A stretch of 28,870 bases of DNA, taken from contig FR892023.1 in NCBI GenBank assembly GCA_000434235.1, positions 88,326 to 117,195 of the forward strand, in the 5' to 3' direction. Both the position numbers and the translations under genes were made by a program. The stretch is from Alistipes sp. CAG:268 (GTDB lineage: Bacteria > Bacteroidota > Bacteroidia > Bacteroidales > Rikenellaceae). The notes beneath the pieces are model-generated. The model saw only the letters and a program-made list of their open reading frames with translations. It was not told where the DNA came from and made no database searches. The number at the start of each line of letters is the position of its first letter. Within the stretch, counting starts at the first letter, position 1. Below, piece after piece: positions 1-7,872 of this stretch.

Positions 1-813
1 CTCCCCGTAGAGCAGGGCGGCCTTCTCGCGGTTGCGGCGGTAGATCTCCTCCACGCCGCCGATTGACTTGAGCCAGCAGAGCGTCTCCTTGAGCACGTAG
101 ATCGGGAATACGGGAGGCGTGTTGAACATCGAGTTGTTCTCGACATGGGTGCGGAACGAAACCATCGTCGGCAGGTCGCGCACGATGCGGTCGAGCATGT
201 CCTCGCGGATGATGGCGAAGGCGACACCGGCCGGAGCCAGGTTCTTCTGCGCACCGCCGTAGATCATGGCGTATTTCGAAACATCGACCGGACGCGACAG
301 GATGTCGGACGACATGTCGGCGATCAGGGGCACCGGCGAGTCGATATCCTCGTGGTATTCGGTACCGTAGATCGTATTGTTCGAGGTGATGTGCAGGTAG
401 TCCAGATCCTCGGGAATGGCGAAACCCTTCGGGATATAGGTGAAGTTGCGGTCCTCGGACGTAGCCAGAACCTCCACTTCGCCGTAACGCTTGGCCTCCT
501 TGATGGCCTTCTTCGACCATACGCCCGTATTCACATAGCCGGCCTTCTTGCCGAGGAAGTTGGCAGCCACCTCATAGAAGAAGGTGCTCGCACCGCCGCC
601 GATGTAGAAGATCTTGTAGTTGTCGGGGATCGAGAGCAACTCGCGGAAAAGACGGTCGGCCTCCTCCATCACGGCATCGAAATCCTTCGTGCGGTGGGAG
701 ATCGAGAGGACCGAAAGCCCCGATCCGTTGAAGTCAAGAACTGCCTTGGCGGCCTTTTCGATCACCTCGTCGGCCAGGATCGAAGGTCCAGCATTGAAAT
801 TGTGCTTTTTCAT
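1..813 (-). CDS. serC: Phosphoserine aminotransferase (3' end outside window)
   Basis: PLP-dependent enzyme that converts 3-phosphohydroxypyruvate and glutamate to phosphoserine and 2-oxoglutarate in serine synthesis; the family also serves pyridoxine synthesis. The 271 residues in the window begin [13 protein letters not shown], with the family's N-terminal FNAGPS motif at about residues 6-11. ISHRTKDF lies at 38-45 and the PLP-lysine motif [11 protein letters not shown] has its lysine at residue 190. The frame stays open to base 1, so roughly 85-90 C-terminal residues are missing compared with the usual length of about 355. The ATG at 811-813 is the only start that gives the complete N-terminus. 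The gene is divergent from yicC, and a promoter plus a palindrome at the inferred transcription start lie just upstream. Identification is secure. Confidence 0.96.
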   Translation of the reverse strand, partial: MKKHNFNAGPSILADEVIEKAAKAVLDFNGSGLSVLSISHRTKDFDAVMEEADRLFRELLSIPDNYKIFYIGGGASTFFYEVAANFLGKKAGYVNTGVWSKKAIKEAKRYGEVEVLATSEDRNFTYIPKGFAIPEDLDYLHITSNNTIYGTEYHEDIDSPVPLIADMSSDILSRPVDVSKYAMIYGGAQKNLAPAGVAFAIIREDMLDRIVRDLPTMVSFRTHVENNSMFNTPPVFPIYVLKETLCWLKSIGGVEEIYRRNREKAALLYGE

Positions 814-846
814 AATCGTATGGATTTTTGAGTGTCGCTTGCGCAC

Positions 847-862
847 TGTTAGTTTACTAACA
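847..862. promoter_or_regulatory. Palindrome at the serC transcription start, candidate operator
   Basis: TGTTAGT-TT-ACTAACA is a perfect 7-bp inverted repeat with a 2-nt centre. It directly follows the serC -7 box and is centred on the inferred start site, the usual place for a repressor operator. The regulator is unknown. Confidence 0.5.
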
Positions 863-896
863 CAAATATAAACAAAAAAAAATTGATTTCTGCAAC
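863..896 (-). promoter_or_regulatory. Predicted serC promoter
   Basis: Read on the minus strand, TATATTTG (863-870) matches the Bacteroidetes -7 consensus TAnnTTTG. GTTG (893-896), about 22 nt upstream, is a plausible -33 element. Transcription would start near 856. No transcript data support this. Confidence 0.6.
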
Positions 897-956
897 TCCT
901 GGCCAAATAAATTTTACAACCTGCAACCAAGAGCTCCCTTTTTGAATAGTTTTTAT

Positions 957-964
957 TATTTTTG
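957..964 (+). promoter_or_regulatory. Predicted yicC -7 promoter element
   Basis: TATTTTTG fits TAnnTTTG and lies 20 nt before the yicC ATG. A TTTG at 941-944 is only 12 nt upstream, shorter than the usual 18-20 nt, so the -33 part is uncertain. Confidence 0.45.
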
Positions 965-984
965 CCAAAATTTAACGTCCAGCC

Positions 985-1869
985 ATGGTAAAATCGATGA
1001 CAGGCTTCGGCAAGAGCGAAGCCACGCTCCCGAATCGCAAAATCTCGGTGGAGATCCGCTCGCTGAACTCCAAGCAGCTCGATCTCGGCATGCGCCTCCC
1101 GGCCATCTACCGCCAGTCGGAATACGAAATCCGCAACATCGTAGCCCGCACGCTCCTGCGCGGCAAGGTCGATCTCTTCGTCACGGTCGAATCACAGGCC
1201 GTCGAAACCTCGGCCCATATAAATAAGGAGGCCTTTGCCGCCTATGCCGCCGAACTGCGCCAGACGGCCCGGGCCGCAGGGCTCGAAACCGACACCCGGG
1301 AGTGGGACGCCGCAGCAACACACGCGATCCTGCGGCTGCCCGACGTGGTATCGACCGAGACCGAAAACGTCCCGGAAGAGGAGCATGCCGCTCTGCTCGC
1401 GGCCGTTGAGGAGGCCTGCAACCGCCTCGACGAATTCCGCAGGCAGGAGGGTGAGATCCTCATCGCCGACCTGCTGCGCCGCGTCGATCTGATCGAACAC
1501 TACAAAGGGGAGGTCGAGCCCTTCGAGAAGGCCCGCACCGAGACGATCCGCGCACGGATTCTGGACAACCTCTCGAAACTCCCGGTCGAGGTGGACCGCA
1601 ACCGCCTCGAGCAGGAGATGATCTTCTACCTCGAGAAACTCGACATCACCGAGGAGAAGGTGCGCCTGACCAACCACTGCCGCTACTTCCGCGAGGTGGC
1701 CGGCGGTGAGGAGGCCGCGGGCCGCAAGCTGGGATTCATCGCCCAGGAGATGGGCCGCGAGATCAACACCCTCGGCTCGAAGGCCAACGAATCGAACATG
1801 CAGATCCTCGTCGTGAAGATGAAGGACGAGCTGGAAAAGATCAAGGAACAGGTACTCAACATACTCTGA
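985..1869 (+). CDS. yicC: YicC family endoribonuclease
   Basis: Full-length YicC-type protein of 294 aa (E. coli YicC is of similar size). Family members have been described as RNA-cleaving enzymes; the substrate here is not known. The N-terminus [12 protein letters not shown] and the signature [16 protein letters not shown] define the YicC N-terminal domain. The C-terminal DUF1732 block is clear, with [20 protein letters not shown] followed by a lysine- and glutamate-rich end. It is the first gene of a plus-strand group and its TGA stop overlaps the ATG of gmk by one base (TGATG), which indicates translational coupling. The yicC-gmk pairing is common in bacteria. Confidence 0.94.
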   Translation: MVKSMTGFGKSEATLPNRKISVEIRSLNSKQLDLGMRLPAIYRQSEYEIRNIVARTLLRGKVDLFVTVESQAVETSAHINKEAFAAYAAELRQTARAAGLETDTREWDAAATHAILRLPDVVSTETENVPEEEHAALLAAVEEACNRLDEFRRQEGEILIADLLRRVDLIEHYKGEVEPFEKARTETIRARILDNLSKLPVEVDRNRLEQEMIFYLEKLDITEEKVRLTNHCRYFREVAGGEEAAGRKLGFIAQEMGREINTLGSKANESNMQILVVKMKDELEKIKEQVLNIL

Positions 1870-2432
1870 TGGGAAAGGTCATCATATTTTCGGCCCCGAG
1901 CGGATCGGGCAAGACAACGATCGTCCACCGGCTGCTGGAGCGCTATCCGCAGCTCGAGTTCTCGATTTCGGCCACCAGCCGTGCACCCCGCGGGGCGGAG
2001 CGCGACGGCGTGGACTACTATTTCCTCTCGCAGGAGGCCTTTGCCGCGGCCGTGGCCGAGAGCCGCTTCGTGGAGTGGGAGGAGGTCTACAAGGGCACCT
2101 GCTACGGCACGCTGCGCAGCGAGGTGGAGCGCATCTGGCAGAAGGACCACGTGATCGTATTCGACGTGGACGTGCTGGGCGGCATCAACCTCAAGCACAT
2201 CTTCGGTCAGGACGCCTGCTCGGTCTTCATCATGCCCCCCTCGGTCGAGGAGCTGCGGCGCCGCCTCGAGGGGCGCGGCACGGACTCACCCGAGGCGATC
2301 GACCGCCGCGTGGCAAAGGCCGAGTTCGAGCTGACGAAGGCCCCGGAGTTCGACCACACGGTCGTCAATGACCGCCTCGACGACGCCGTCGAAGAGACGT
2401 GCGCCATCCTTGACGCCTTTATCAACAGGTGA
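1869..2432 (+). CDS. gmk: Guanylate kinase
   Basis: Phosphorylates GMP to GDP with ATP in the cytoplasm. The 187-aa length is normal. The P-loop APSGSGKTT lies at residues 9-17, the GMP-binding SATSRAPRGAERDGVDYYF follows at about 36-54, and FDVDVLGGINLK is the kinase core strand and lid region. The start overlaps the yicC stop by one base. The stop TGA (2430-2432) lies two bases before the nadD ATG, so yicC, gmk and nadD form one tight operon. Confidence 0.97.
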   Translation: MGKVIIFSAPSGSGKTTIVHRLLERYPQLEFSISATSRAPRGAERDGVDYYFLSQEAFAAAVAESRFVEWEEVYKGTCYGTLRSEVERIWQKDHVIVFDVDVLGGINLKHIFGQDACSVFIMPPSVEELRRRLEGRGTDSPEAIDRRVAKAEFELTKAPEFDHTVVNDRLDDAVEETCAILDAFINR

Positions 2433-2434
2433 CC

Positions 2435-3244
2435 ATGAAGCGCGTGATGCTCTATTTCGGGTCATTCAACCCCGTGCACAAGGGCCACATCGCACTGGCC
2501 GAACACGTCATCGACCGGCAGCTGTGCGACGAGGTCGTACTCGTCGTATCGCCCCAAAGCCCCTACAAGGAGGCCGGGGAGCTGGCTCCCGAACTGGACC
2601 GTTTCGAGATGGCCGAGATCGCCTGCGCCGCCTCGAAATACCCCGAGCGGATCAAGCCCTCGGTGGTGGAGTTCCTGCTGCCGAAACCCTCCTATACGAT
2701 CGACACGCTGCGCTATCTGAAGGAGAACCACGGAGCGCAGATGCGCTTCTCGATCCTCATGGGCGGCGATCAGATCGCCCGCCTCGACGGATGGAAGGAG
2801 TACGAGCGGATCCTCGAATACCCGGTCTACGTCTACCCGCGGCGCGGGGCCGACACCTCGCGCTTTGCCGACCGCACGACGCTGCTCGAGGACGCCCCGC
2901 TGCAGGAGTTCGCCGCAACGGAGGTCCGCAACCGCATCGGGCTGGGCGAGGATGTGAGCGCCATGCTGGAACCCGCCGTGGCGGACTACATCCGCCGCAA
3001 GGGGCTGTGGAGCCCCGCCTCGCGGATCGAGGCACTCACGGCAGCGATCGCCGCAGAGCCCGAAAACCCGGCACTCTACCTCGAGCGCGGACGCCTGCAC
3101 TACCGCCTCAACGCCTGGGGGCCGGCACTCAACGACTTCAACCGCGTGCTGGCGATCGACCCCGGGAACGCCGAGGCCCGGCAGTATACGGGTATGGTGC
3201 AGGAGATCCTCGACTTCCGCTACAAAGACATTTACAACCCCTGA
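2435..3244 (+). CDS. nadD: Nicotinate-nucleotide adenylyltransferase fused to a C-terminal TPR domain
   Basis: NadD adenylates nicotinate mononucleotide in NAD synthesis. Residues 1-191 hold the nucleotidyltransferase fold: GSFNPVHKGH (9-18) is the (H/T)xGH nucleotide-binding motif, SILMGGDQIARLDGW (106-120) is the substrate region, and ATEVRNRI (161-168) replaces the usual SST-x-IR motif. An ordinary NadD ends near YIRRKGLW (185-192). This protein continues to 269 aa with a canonical tetratricopeptide repeat (about 211-244, with the YLERGRLHYRLNAW and AIDPGNAEA landmarks) and an ending RYKDIYNP that resembles, from memory, small stand-alone Bacteroidetes TPR proteins. I prefer the ATG at 2435 to an in-frame GTG at 2429 because the family starts at this point. 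The reading frame is uninterrupted through the junction. Confidence 0.92.
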   Translation: MKRVMLYFGSFNPVHKGHIALAEHVIDRQLCDEVVLVVSPQSPYKEAGELAPELDRFEMAEIACAASKYPERIKPSVVEFLLPKPSYTIDTLRYLKENHGAQMRFSILMGGDQIARLDGWKEYERILEYPVYVYPRRGADTSRFADRTTLLEDAPLQEFAATEVRNRIGLGEDVSAMLEPAVADYIRRKGLWSPASRIEALTAAIAAEPENPALYLERGRLHYRLNAWGPALNDFNRVLAIDPGNAEARQYTGMVQEILDFRYKDIYNP

Positions 3245-3346
3245 CGGCACACGGGCCGCGCACCGCAAAGGTCCGCCGCACGGAGTCCCGGGCGCACACG
3301 GGTCAGACCGCCGGCGCATGCCGGCAACAACACAACCACACGAACG

Positions 3347-4333
3347 ATGGAAAAACTCAAAATCGCCCTCCTGGCGGGCGGCGACTCCCCCGAGCGGGAG
3401 ATCGCTCTCCAGAGCGCCGCGCAGATCGAAGCGGCGCTCGACCACACGAAATACGACATCACGGTCATCGACCTGCACCACCGCGACTGGCACTGCACGA
3501 CCCCCGACGGACGGCAGTGGCAGGTGGACAAGAACGACTTCTCGGTGACGATCGACGGTGAGCGCAAGGCATTCGACTATGCGCTGATCATCATCCACGG
3601 AACCCCGGGCGAGGACGGCAGGCTGCAGGGCTACCTCGACATGATGGAGATTCCCTACTCGTCGTGCTCGATGACCTCGTCGGTCATCACCTTCGACAAG
3701 ATCACCACCAAGCGTACGCTGGCCGGGCGCGGCATCAACCTCGCCCGCGAACTCTTCCTGCGCCGCGGCGAGGAGATCGACACCGCCGCAATCGTCGAAA
3801 AGCTGGGCATGCCGCTCTTCGTGAAGCCCAACGCCAACGGATCGTCGTTCGGCGTGACGAAGGTGCACACCCCCGAGGAGCTCCCGGCCGCCATCGCCAC
3901 GGCCTTCGCACAGGGCGACGAAATCCTCGTCGAGGAGTGCATCACGGGCCGCGAGATGGGCTGCGGCGTGATGGTCGCCGGCGGCCGCGAATACCTCTTC
4001 CCCATCACGGAGATCGTCCCCAAAAAGGACTTCTTCGACTACGAGGCCAAGTACACGGCCGGCTGCTCCGAGGAGATCACCCCCGCGCGGATCTCGCCCG
4101 AGGTGAAGGCCGAGCTCAACCGCATGACCCTCGAGGCCTACCGCACGTGCCGCTGCTCGGGCGTCGTGCGCGTGGACTTCATCGTCACGCCCGAAGGCAA
4201 GCCCTATTTCATCGAGCTCAACTCGATCCCGGGCATGAGCGCCGGGAGCATCGTCCCCAAGCAGGTGCGCGCCATGGGCATGACCGTCGGGGAGCTGTTC
4301 GACATCATCATCGCCGACACCTGCCGCAAATGA
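3347..4333 (+). CDS. ddl: D-alanine--D-alanine ligase
   Basis: ATP-grasp ligase that joins two D-alanines for the peptidoglycan stem peptide. The 328-aa length is typical. Visible motifs are AGGDSPEREIALQSA near the N-terminus (substrate Glu), HGTPGEDG, KPNANGSSFGVTKV, the omega-loop FFDYEAKY, RVDFIVTPEGK and ELNSIPGMSAGS for metal and ATP binding. The loop ends in Lys-Tyr, as in D-Ala-D-Ala ligases; D-lactate-incorporating enzymes have Phe or another residue in place of this Tyr. A 102-nt gap separates it from nadD with no clear promoter, so read-through from the yicC operon is possible. Its stop overlaps the ATG of the next gene (ATGA). Confidence 0.96.
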   Translation: MEKLKIALLAGGDSPEREIALQSAAQIEAALDHTKYDITVIDLHHRDWHCTTPDGRQWQVDKNDFSVTIDGERKAFDYALIIIHGTPGEDGRLQGYLDMMEIPYSSCSMTSSVITFDKITTKRTLAGRGINLARELFLRRGEEIDTAAIVEKLGMPLFVKPNANGSSFGVTKVHTPEELPAAIATAFAQGDEILVEECITGREMGCGVMVAGGREYLFPITEIVPKKDFFDYEAKYTAGCSEEITPARISPEVKAELNRMTLEAYRTCRCSGVVRVDFIVTPEGKPYFIELNSIPGMSAGSIVPKQVRAMGMTVGELFDIIIADTCRK

Positions 4334-4902
4334 TCGAGATCGACGACAAAATCGTGAGCGCCGACCTGCTGCGCGAATGCTTCGCCTGCGACCTGGCGCA
4401 GTGCAAGGGCATCTGCTGCGTGGAGGGCAACGCCGGTGCACCGCTCGAAGAGGACGAGGTCAAGATCCTCGAACGCGAATACCCCAACTACCGCTCCTGC
4501 ATGACCCCCGAGGGGATCGAGGCGGTCGAGCGGCAAGGGTTCACGGTCGTGGACGAGGAAGGCGACCTGACGACCCCGCTGGTCAATGACGCCGAATGCG
4601 CCTATGCCTACACGGAGAACGGAGTGACGCTCTGCGCCATCGAAAAGGCGTGGCAGGAGGGCAGGACCCCCTTCCGCAAACCGATCTCGTGCCACCTCTA
4701 TCCGATCCGCCTGATGCGCTTCTCGAACGGGACCATCGGGCTGAACTACCACCGCTGGTCGGTCTGCGCCCCGGCCCGCCGTTGCGGCGCACGGCTCGGA
4801 ATCCCGGTCTACAAGGCCCTGCGCGAGCCGATCATCCGCCGCTTCGGCCCAGAGTTCTACCAGGCCCTCGAAGCCGCCGAGGCCCTGCTGAAAAACAAAT
4901 AA
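4330..4902 (+). CDS. DUF3109 family cysteine-rich protein
   Basis: A 190-aa protein of the DUF3109 family, common in Bacteroidetes and without an assigned function. It contains a dense cysteine cluster near the N-terminus, ECFACDLAQCKGICC (C17, C20, C25, C29, C30), and further cysteines in AECAYAY, TLCAIEKAW, PISCHLYPIRL and SVCAPARRCG. This pattern resembles the CxxC/CC metal-chelating families (YkgJ type) and suggests a bound iron-sulfur cluster or zinc; the metal is inferred. No signal peptide is present, so it is cytoplasmic. The start ATG (4330-4332) overlaps the ddl TGA, and the M23 peptidase gene starts 19 nt after its stop, so it sits inside a cell-wall gene group. Confidence 0.85.
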   Translation: MIEIDDKIVSADLLRECFACDLAQCKGICCVEGNAGAPLEEDEVKILEREYPNYRSCMTPEGIEAVERQGFTVVDEEGDLTTPLVNDAECAYAYTENGVTLCAIEKAWQEGRTPFRKPISCHLYPIRLMRFSNGTIGLNYHRWSVCAPARRCGARLGIPVYKALREPIIRRFGPEFYQALEAAEALLKNK

Positions 4903-4921
4903 CACGGAAAAACCCGAACGC

Positions 4922-6124
4922 ATGAAAAAATACCTGTTGATCCTGGCCGCCGCCTCGCTTGCCTGCAGCGCCGCGGCCCATACCCCCCGCAATCCCCGGA
5001 AGACCCGTGCGGCCCGCCTCGAGGCCGCCGAACGCGCCGCCGACTCGCTGCGCGCCGTCACGGCCCTTCAGGCCGCCCTCATCGACTCGCTGCAATGCCT
5101 CTCGGCATGCCCCGAGGAGGAAGAGGAGTATACGGACGAGACGTCCGCACCCGAGATCGACACTCGCACGCCCGAGGAGATCGCCGCCGACTCGGTGGCC
5201 GACATGCGCCGCCGCATGGAGCGCAAGGAGATCCACTCGACCTTCGAGACCGACGACCTCGCGGTCATCGACACCCTCTCATCGGGCAACGACGCCCTCT
5301 ACGTCGTGCTCTTCGGCGACAACTCCTGGAAATATGTCCGCAACCGCGAAGTGGCCAAGGACAGCACGATCTTCGAGAAGTACTGGGATACGAAATCACT
5401 CTTCCCGTACAGCAGCGTGACGAAGGCCGACATTCCCGAGTCGGTGGTCGTCACCCTCGTGGACTCCACGTCGGGATTCCACTATCCCTACAAGGGTGCG
5501 GTCAATCCGCGCGGCAAGTTCGGCGTGCGCCGGGGACGCCGCCACCAGGGGGTCGATCTGCCGCTCAAGATGCGCGACACGATCTACGCCACCTTCAGCG
5601 GCCGCGTGCGCATCTCGCAGTCGGTGCGCGGCTACGGCAACCTGATTATCATCCGCCACGACAACGGGCTGGAGACCTACTACGGCCACCTCTCCGAGCG
5701 GCTCGTCGAACCCAACCAGTGGGTCGAGGCGGGCGACATCATCGGCCTGGGCGGCTCCACCGGGCGTTCCACCGGACCCCACCTGCACTTCGAGACCCGC
5801 TACTACGGGCAGTCGTTCGACCCCGAGCGGCTGATCGACTTCAAGCGCGGCATCCTCAACCGCGAGGTCTTCCTGCTCAAGCGCTCGTTCCTGAGCATCT
5901 ACTCCAATGCCGGGCAGGACTTCGACGACGAGGAGGCCAACGAGAGGCAGGACAAGCAGGAGGCTGCCGAGCGCGCCGCCATGCGCTACCACAAGATCCG
6001 CTCGGGCGACACGCTGGGACACCTGGCCGTGAAGTACGGCACGACCGTGAAGAAGATCTGCGCCCTGAACGGCATCAAACCGACCACCGTGCTGCGCATC
6101 GGGCGCACGCTGCGCGTGCGGTAG
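4922..6124 (+). CDS. Secreted M23 metallopeptidase with C-terminal LysM domain
   Basis: Probable periplasmic peptidoglycan endopeptidase or a scaffold derived from one. MKKYLLILAAASLACSAAA is a signal peptide (type I cleavage favoured; a lipoprotein reading at C15 is possible but the lipobox is poor). A charged, coiled-coil-like stretch at about 25-105 precedes a spacer, then the M23 domain (about 185-305). The zinc ligands are present: HQGVD (H208, D212) and HLHF (H287, H289), with H256 in YYGHL. Residues 356-400 form a LysM domain (YHKIRSGDTLGHLA to LRIGRTLRVR) for glycan binding. All catalytic ligands are kept, so it is likely active. It is the last gene of the ddl-DUF3109 group and ends 26 nt before a strong terminator. 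Confidence 0.92.
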   Translation: MKKYLLILAAASLACSAAAHTPRNPRKTRAARLEAAERAADSLRAVTALQAALIDSLQCLSACPEEEEEYTDETSAPEIDTRTPEEIAADSVADMRRRMERKEIHSTFETDDLAVIDTLSSGNDALYVVLFGDNSWKYVRNREVAKDSTIFEKYWDTKSLFPYSSVTKADIPESVVVTLVDSTSGFHYPYKGAVNPRGKFGVRRGRRHQGVDLPLKMRDTIYATFSGRVRISQSVRGYGNLIIIRHDNGLETYYGHLSERLVEPNQWVEAGDIIGLGGSTGRSTGPHLHFETRYYGQSFDPERLIDFKRGILNREVFLLKRSFLSIYSNAGQDFDDEEANERQDKQEAAERAAMRYHKIRSGDTLGHLAVKYGTTVKKICALNGIKPTTVLRIGRTLRVR

Positions 6125-6149
6125 CGGTTCCGGACCGAAGACAAAGAAG

Positions 6150-6186
6150 AACAGGCGCCTTCCCCGAGCGGGAGAAGGCGCCTGTT
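6150..6186. terminator. Bidirectional terminator between M23 peptidase and proC
   Basis: A perfect 12-bp stem, AACAGGCGCCTT (6150-6161) with its complement at 6175-6186, extends by one more C-G pair. It is followed by TTT on plus and by a T-rich tail (TCTTCTTT) on minus. It lies between two convergent genes. Confidence 0.85.
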
Positions 6187-6219
6187 TGGCATTGCGGCGG
6201 AAGAGGGCGGTGGACGCGG

Positions 6220-7011
6220 CTACCGTTTGCCCTCGATGGCATCCACGGCGTCGATCACCGCTGCACGGAATCCCCGCCGCTCGAGTTCGGCCACACCGAC
6301 GATCGTCGTGCCGCCCGGCGAGCAGACATCATCCTTCATCGCCCCGGGGTGGCGGTCGGTCTCGAGCTGCAGACGCGCCGTGCCCGCAAGCATCCGGCTC
6401 GCCATGCGGTAGGCATCCGCACGCGGAATGCCGTGCTTGACGGCCGCATCGCCCAGCGCCTCGATGAACATCGCGACGAAGGCCGGACCGCATCCGCACA
6501 CCGTGCCGGCAACGCCCAGCAGCGGGGTATCGACCCGGAAAAGCATGCCGACATGCGACAGCAGCTCCTCGACCGCCGCACGCTGCGCCTCGGAAAGCGA
6601 GTCGCGCCGCTCGCAGACGATGATCCCCTCGCCGACGGCCACCGGAGTGTTGGGGACCGTGCTCAGGTGGGCCGTTCCGGGCAGGAGCATCCGTTCGTAA
6701 TCGTCGAAGGTGACACCCGCGGCGACCGACACGACGATCCGGCCGGCGAGCCGTTCGCGGATCGGGACAACGACCGTTTCGACCTGATGGGGCTTGACGG
6801 CCACGACGACCACATCGGCGAATGTCGCCACCTCCTCCGCGCAGTCGAATGCCCGGAATCCATGGGGTTCCGTATTGCGGCGCAGTTTGGCGGCATCGCG
6901 CGCACAGGCCCCGATCCGGTCGGGCGACAGCGCCCCGGTGCGCACGAAGCCCCGGGCAAGGGCCTGCGCCATGTTACCGAATCCGATAAAACCTACCTTC
7001 ATATCTTTCAT
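6220..7011 (-). CDS. proC: Pyrroline-5-carboxylate reductase
   Basis: Last step of proline synthesis, reducing pyrroline-5-carboxylate with NAD(P)H. The N-terminal Rossmann motif GFIGFGNMAQAL is followed by VVVVAVKPHQVETV and the family signature region VCGCGPAFVAMFIEAL. The CSPGGTTIVGVAELER motif near the C-terminus is diagnostic. Length of 263 aa is normal. The start could be the ATG at 7011 or the one three codons later at 7002 (MKVGFIG), which begins right at the domain; the sequence does not decide. It lies 57 nt downstream of yggS on the same strand with no promoter in between, so yggS-proC is probably one transcript. Confidence 0.96.
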   Translation of the reverse strand: MKDMKVGFIGFGNMAQALARGFVRTGALSPDRIGACARDAAKLRRNTEPHGFRAFDCAEEVATFADVVVVAVKPHQVETVVVPIRERLAGRIVVSVAAGVTFDDYERMLLPGTAHLSTVPNTPVAVGEGIIVCERRDSLSEAQRAAVEELLSHVGMLFRVDTPLLGVAGTVCGCGPAFVAMFIEALGDAAVKHGIPRADAYRMASRMLAGTARLQLETDRHPGAMKDDVCSPGGTTIVGVAELERRGFRAAVIDAVDAIEGKR

Positions 7012-7068
7012 GTCTTGTTTTTCTGTTTTCAGGAATCGCCCCGCAAGCCGGCATTGCGGAACAGGCGC

Positions 7069-7737
7069 TCATTTCGAATAGTCGCGCTCTCCGAAGATCG
7101 ACGAACCGACACGCACCATCGTAGAACCGCAGGCGACAGCCAGACGGAAATCATGCGACATGCCCATCGAGAGGGTATCGAAGTCCGTACCGAACGCCGA
7201 ACGCAGGAGGTCGAAGCAGCGGCGGAGCTCATTGAAATCGCGGCGGATCACCGCCTCGTCGTCGGTGTTGGTGGCGATGCCCATCACCCCGCGCACACGC
7301 AGGTTCGGCAGCGTCGAGAAGAGGCCCGACTCCACACAGGGAAGCAGTTCGGCGATGTCCCAGCCCGTCTTGGTCTCCTCCTGCGCCACATGGATCTCGA
7401 GCAGGATGTCGATCACGCGGCCGCACTTGGCCGCCTCCTTCTGGATCGCCTCGGCCAGACGCGCGCTGTCCACCGACTGGATCATCCGCACGAACGGCGC
7501 AATGTACTTGATCTTGTTGGTCTGCAGGTGGCCGATCATGTGCCACTCGATATCCTTGGGCAGAAGTTCGTACTTCTCGCGCAGCTCCTGCGGACGGCTC
7601 TCGCCGAAGAGGCGCTGCCCGGCATCGTAGGCTTCGCGGATGAGCTCCGCAGGATGGGTCTTCGAGACGGCGACGAGCGTCACCCCCTCGGGCAGTTCGG
7701 CCCGCACACGGGCCAGACGGGATGCGGTTTCAGACAT
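7069..7737 (-). CDS. yggS: YggS family PLP homeostasis protein
   Basis: Single-domain alanine-racemase-fold protein (PLPBP/YggS, COG0325) that binds PLP and helps keep PLP and amino-acid pools balanced; no enzyme activity is known. The PLP lysine is K26 in VAVSKTHP. IGHLQTNKIKYIAPFV, SMGMSHDF and VRVGSSIFG are family signatures. I chose the ATG at 7735-7737 (MSETASRL), giving 222 aa, because an upstream in-frame start adds residues from the promoter region that no relative has. The gene is paired with proC, a frequent neighbour of yggS in bacteria. Confidence 0.95.
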   Translation of the reverse strand: MSETASRLARVRAELPEGVTLVAVSKTHPAELIREAYDAGQRLFGESRPQELREKYELLPKDIEWHMIGHLQTNKIKYIAPFVRMIQSVDSARLAEAIQKEAAKCGRVIDILLEIHVAQEETKTGWDIAELLPCVESGLFSTLPNLRVRGVMGIATNTDDEAVIRRDFNELRRCFDLLRSAFGTDFDTLSMGMSHDFRLAVACGSTMVRVGSSIFGERDYSK

Positions 7738-7755
7738 GTTCTTGCGATTTGGAAA

Positions 7756-7763
7756 CAAAAATA
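7756..7763 (-). promoter_or_regulatory. Predicted yggS -7 promoter element
   Basis: On the minus strand TATTTTTG (7756-7763) matches TAnnTTTG and lies about 20 nt before the yggS ATG. The nearest upstream TTTG (7777-7780) is only 13 nt away, so the -33 element is uncertain. Confidence 0.4.
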
Positions 7764-7786
7764 GGGAAAATTCGCGCAAAACGGTA

Positions 7787-7813
7787 CGGGCCCGGGGATT
7801 TTTCCCGGGCCCG
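7787..7813 (-). terminator. Terminator after the lipoprotein gene
   Basis: CGGGCCCGGG (7787-7796) pairs perfectly with 7804-7813 around a 7-nt loop. On the minus strand the stem is followed a few bases later by TTTT. It lies 59 nt after the lipoprotein stop and just before the yggS promoter. Confidence 0.65.
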
Positions 7814-7817
7814 CAGG

Positions 7818-7855
7818 ATGATTTTCCGCAACGACCAGAATGATTTTCCGCAACG
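7818..7855. repeat. 16-nt direct repeat, period 22
   Basis: ATGATTTTCCGCAACG occurs at 7818-7833 and again at 7840-7855, separated by 6 nt. The second copy continues into a small hairpin (TTTCCG-CAA-CGGAAA, 7845-7859). It is in the 3' untranslated region of the lipoprotein gene. Confidence 0.7.
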
Positions 7856-7872
7856 GAAAGGCTGCCGAAAGG

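Noticed and set aside
3310..3325. Small hairpin GCCGGC-GCAT-GCCGGC before ddl, considered as a terminator
   Set aside because: Only 6 bp, not followed by T residues, and GCCGGC is common in GC-rich DNA. No independent ddl promoter follows.
4021..4080. Ddl omega-loop reading FFDYEAKY instead of FYDYEAKY, considered as a D-lactate-type ligase
   Set aside because: The specificity-determining tyrosine is the last residue of the AKY triplet and is present. The Phe is at a neighbouring, variable position.
2462..4441. Minus-strand open frame of about 660 codons opposite nadD and ddl
   Set aside because: Same compositional shadow. Both sense genes are complete with catalytic motifs.
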